A stretch of DNA of 41,682 bases from contig JAKATL010000020.1 of assembly GCA_021827985.1 (NCBI GenBank), positions 1 through 41,682 on the forward strand, written 5' to 3'. The DNA comes from a bacterium. Lineage in GTDB: Bacteria; Chloroflexota; Dormibacteria; Aeolococcales; Bog-877. Position numbers and translations under genes: made by a program. Positions 40,385-41,682 of the stretch are shown here, piece by piece; positions within the stretch are counted from its first letter, which is position 1; each line of letters begins with the position of its first letter. Below the pieces are notes generated by a model. That model did not search any database, was not told the DNA's origin, and was given only the letters and a program-made list of their open reading frames with translations.

Positions 40385-41308
40385 ATGGGGCATGATGTGC
40401 CGGTGCCAACACCGCCCGGTGCCGGGCTGCGTCCGGAAGCGGGGGACCAGGCCCCCGTGCTTCTCTGGAAGCACTTCCGGGTGGACGAGCCGAGGCGGCT
40501 GGCGGAGCTGACGGTCGCCTTTCAGCGGCGCCACCGGCTCGCAGCCGCCAAGGTCATGCCCGACATCCCCCTCCTGTTCCCGGACTTCTCTCTGAGCTCC
40601 TTCTCCCAGATCGCCCACCTGAGAAGCTTCGGCGACGTGCGGACGGTGGGACGGGCCGCTGACTACCTGGCCGCGGTGGCCCACTCCAGGGCGCTTCTCG
40701 ATCGCCAAGAGACGCTGCTGGCCACCGTCTTCTCACCGCTGGCGCTGGTGGGGCTTTGGTGCGGCCCGGCGGCGATTCCGGAGCTGGCCGCGGCCCCCAG
40801 GGCGGTGGCCCACGAGGTCCTCTGGGCGCTCTCGGAGCTGGTGGCCCAGCTGGCTGGCGCCTGCGTCGCCGCCGGCGCCGACGGAATCTACTACGCCTGC
40901 TGGGGCCAGGACCTGCTTTCAGAGGCCGAATACGCCGAGCTGGGGACCCCCTACGACCTGGCCGGGTTGCGCGGTTCAGCTCGGGCTCGCATGCGGCTCC
41001 TTCATCTCCACGGGCCACTGCTGCGGCCGCCATCCCGTTACCGGGATTACCCGGTCGAGGTGGTTGGCTGGAGCGAGCTGGAGAGCTCTGTGGGATTGGT
41101 GGAGGGGGCCGCCTACCTGCCCGGACAGCTCATCATGGGAGGGATCTCGGAACTCCAGGCCGGACCTCCGGGGGATGAGGAGCGCCGGCACCTCCGGGAG
41201 CTGTTGGGTCTGCTGGGGGACCGGCTGGTGGTGGCGCCCGGCTGCTCTCTTCCGGACGGGACGACGGAGGAGACGCTGGACGGGCTGCGAGCGCTGGTCA
41301 GCCGTTGA
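40385..41308 (+). CDS. uroporphyrinogen-decarboxylase-like (UroD/MtaA fold) protein
   Basis: A 307-aa TIM-barrel protein. KVMPDIPLLFPDFSLSSFSQ near the N-terminus, HSRALLDRQETLLATVFSPL in the middle, LVAQLAGACVAAGADGIYYA and AYLPGQLIMGGISE later place it in the URO-D superfamily. The HemE N-terminal motif RPPVWxMRQAG is absent, so it is not heme biosynthetic HemE; cobalamin-dependent or -independent methyltransferases use the same fold. No zinc CxH motif is clear. ATG 40385 is used; GTG 40397 is possible. It is divergent from the AIM24 gene. Confidence 0.7.
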   Translation: MGHDVPVPTPPGAGLRPEAGDQAPVLLWKHFRVDEPRRLAELTVAFQRRHRLAAAKVMPDIPLLFPDFSLSSFSQIAHLRSFGDVRTVGRAADYLAAVAHSRALLDRQETLLATVFSPLALVGLWCGPAAIPELAAAPRAVAHEVLWALSELVAQLAGACVAAGADGIYYACWGQDLLSEAEYAELGTPYDLAGLRGSARARMRLLHLHGPLLRPPSRYRDYPVEVVGWSELESSVGLVEGAAYLPGQLIMGGISELQAGPPGDEERRHLRELLGLLGDRLVVAPGCSLPDGTTEETLDGLRALVSR

Positions 41309-41353
41309 GCGGCGGCAACTCGCATCCCGGTTCCGGCCGACTCCGGGTTAGGC

Positions 41354-41611
41354 TCACAGGTTGAATGCGGCGACCATGCTGGGTGCCGAGGCGGCGGCTC
41401 CCAGCACTGGGGTCAGCCCCAGGAGCTGCTCTGTGGTGGGGAGCAGCGAGTAGTGGTTGAAGGAGCCGGCCGCCCGGGCCTCCCGAGGCACCGACGGTGC
41501 GATCACCAGGAGCGGCACCTGCTGGGTTGAGCTGGTGCTCTCGTCCCAGGTTATGACTGACTTTCCGCAGGTGGGGCAGGTGAAATCGTGACACACGGGA
41601 AGGTGGGTCAA
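41354..41611 (-). pseudogene. phosphoesterase (PF04185-like) C-terminal remnant with foreign N-terminal piece
   Basis: The last 65 residues read VITWDESTSSTQQVPLLVIA and FNHYSLLPTTEQLLGL, matching the C-terminal end of acid-phosphatase/phospholipase-C-like phosphoesterases. The preceding 20 residues (CHDFTCPTCGKS) do not belong to that family and look like a zinc ribbon. The metal-binding N-terminal two thirds are missing. A TTG at 41611 could start it, overlapping the stop of the frame at 41608, but no ribosome site is seen. It is best read as a rearranged remnant. Confidence 0.55.
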
Positions 41612-41682
41612 GCAGAGGGAGCGGAGGCAGCGAGGAGGCGGTCCGTGACGTCGACGGAGAGCTGTTCCAGTTCGGCGAGCTG
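41608..41682 (-). CDS. C-terminal end of an unidentified protein (runs past the window edge)
   Basis: On the minus strand the frame is open from the window edge for 24 codons to TGA 41608-41610. It reads QLAELEQLSVDVTDRLLAAS before the stop, helical in character. Too little is visible to name it, and it may itself be part of the neighbouring rearrangement. Confidence 0.3.
   Translation of the reverse strand, partial: QLAELEQLSVDVTDRLLAASAPSA

Noticed and set aside
39128..41308. A single 726-codon plus-strand frame covering the UroD-like gene and the region opposite AIM24
   Set aside because: Only the part from 40385 has protein-like features. The upstream part is the antisense of the AIM24 and coiled-coil genes, and its composition is that of shadow frames in GC-rich DNA.

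Overview
This is a GC-rich (roughly 70% G+C by eye), gene-dense chromosomal window. Many genes start with GTG or TTG, and long antisense reading frames are common. The gene content suggests a soil actinobacterium or a relative such as Dormibacterota or Chloroflexota: a mycothiol-type maleylpyruvate isomerase relative, a DDN-type (F420-family) nitroreductase, an SPFH/ribbon-helix-helix pair and an actinobacterial-style TnpB-like transposase. This is inference from gene families; no rRNA or phylogenetic marker was available. I saw no tRNA, rRNA or CRISPR array.

Layout. 1-1759: the 3' part of a TnpB-like transposase runs into a drug-efflux MFS gene that has lost its 5' end. 1863-12752: housekeeping and redox genes, namely a methyltransferase, a maleylpyruvate-isomerase-like protein, a Sco1/TlpA double-thioredoxin fusion beside heme O synthase (ctaB), a nucleotide-sugar-type epimerase, PPK2, an aldo/keto reductase, a flavin 2-hydroxy-acid oxidase and an APC permease. 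12823-17731: a deacetylase overlapping homoserine kinase and threonine synthase, a CMD/AhpD-like protein, then an SPFH gene followed directly by a ribbon-helix-helix gene with a tandem GTGATATC operator candidate upstream.

17760-24766 is the most system-like part. An AsnC/Lrp regulator sits between two divergent operons. The plus arm encodes a class II glutamine amidotransferase, a glutamine-synthetase-like ligase and a Dabb protein. The minus arm encodes a cupin, an SDR whose catalytic residues are all replaced, a branched-chain-type aminotransferase, a CMD/AhpD-like protein and an amidohydrolase of the type often linked to GS-like enzymes. The set fits gamma-glutamylation of an amine, conversion, and release of the glutamyl group. 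The substrate is unknown.

24856-32945: RDD membrane protein, two methyltransferases, DUF429, a DDN-type nitroreductase, then an IclR regulator divergent from a three-gene acyl-CoA operon (HMG-CoA-lyase-like, class III CoA transferase, CitE-like lyase) with a perfect 10-bp inverted repeat between them. 32990-41682: EamA transporter, a dehydrogenase pseudogene with an internal deletion, a Gfo/Idh oxidoreductase, a double-hotdog thioesterase, an MFS transporter fused to a cyclic-nucleotide-binding domain, an AIM24/coiled-coil pair, a UroD-like protein, and gene remnants at the right edge.

A recurring signal is a TGC-nAnnnT element six or seven bases before a start codon, which suggests leaderless transcripts. 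Two such starts open short upstream frames that end in a GTGA overlap with the start of the next gene (Sco1-TlpA and PPK2).
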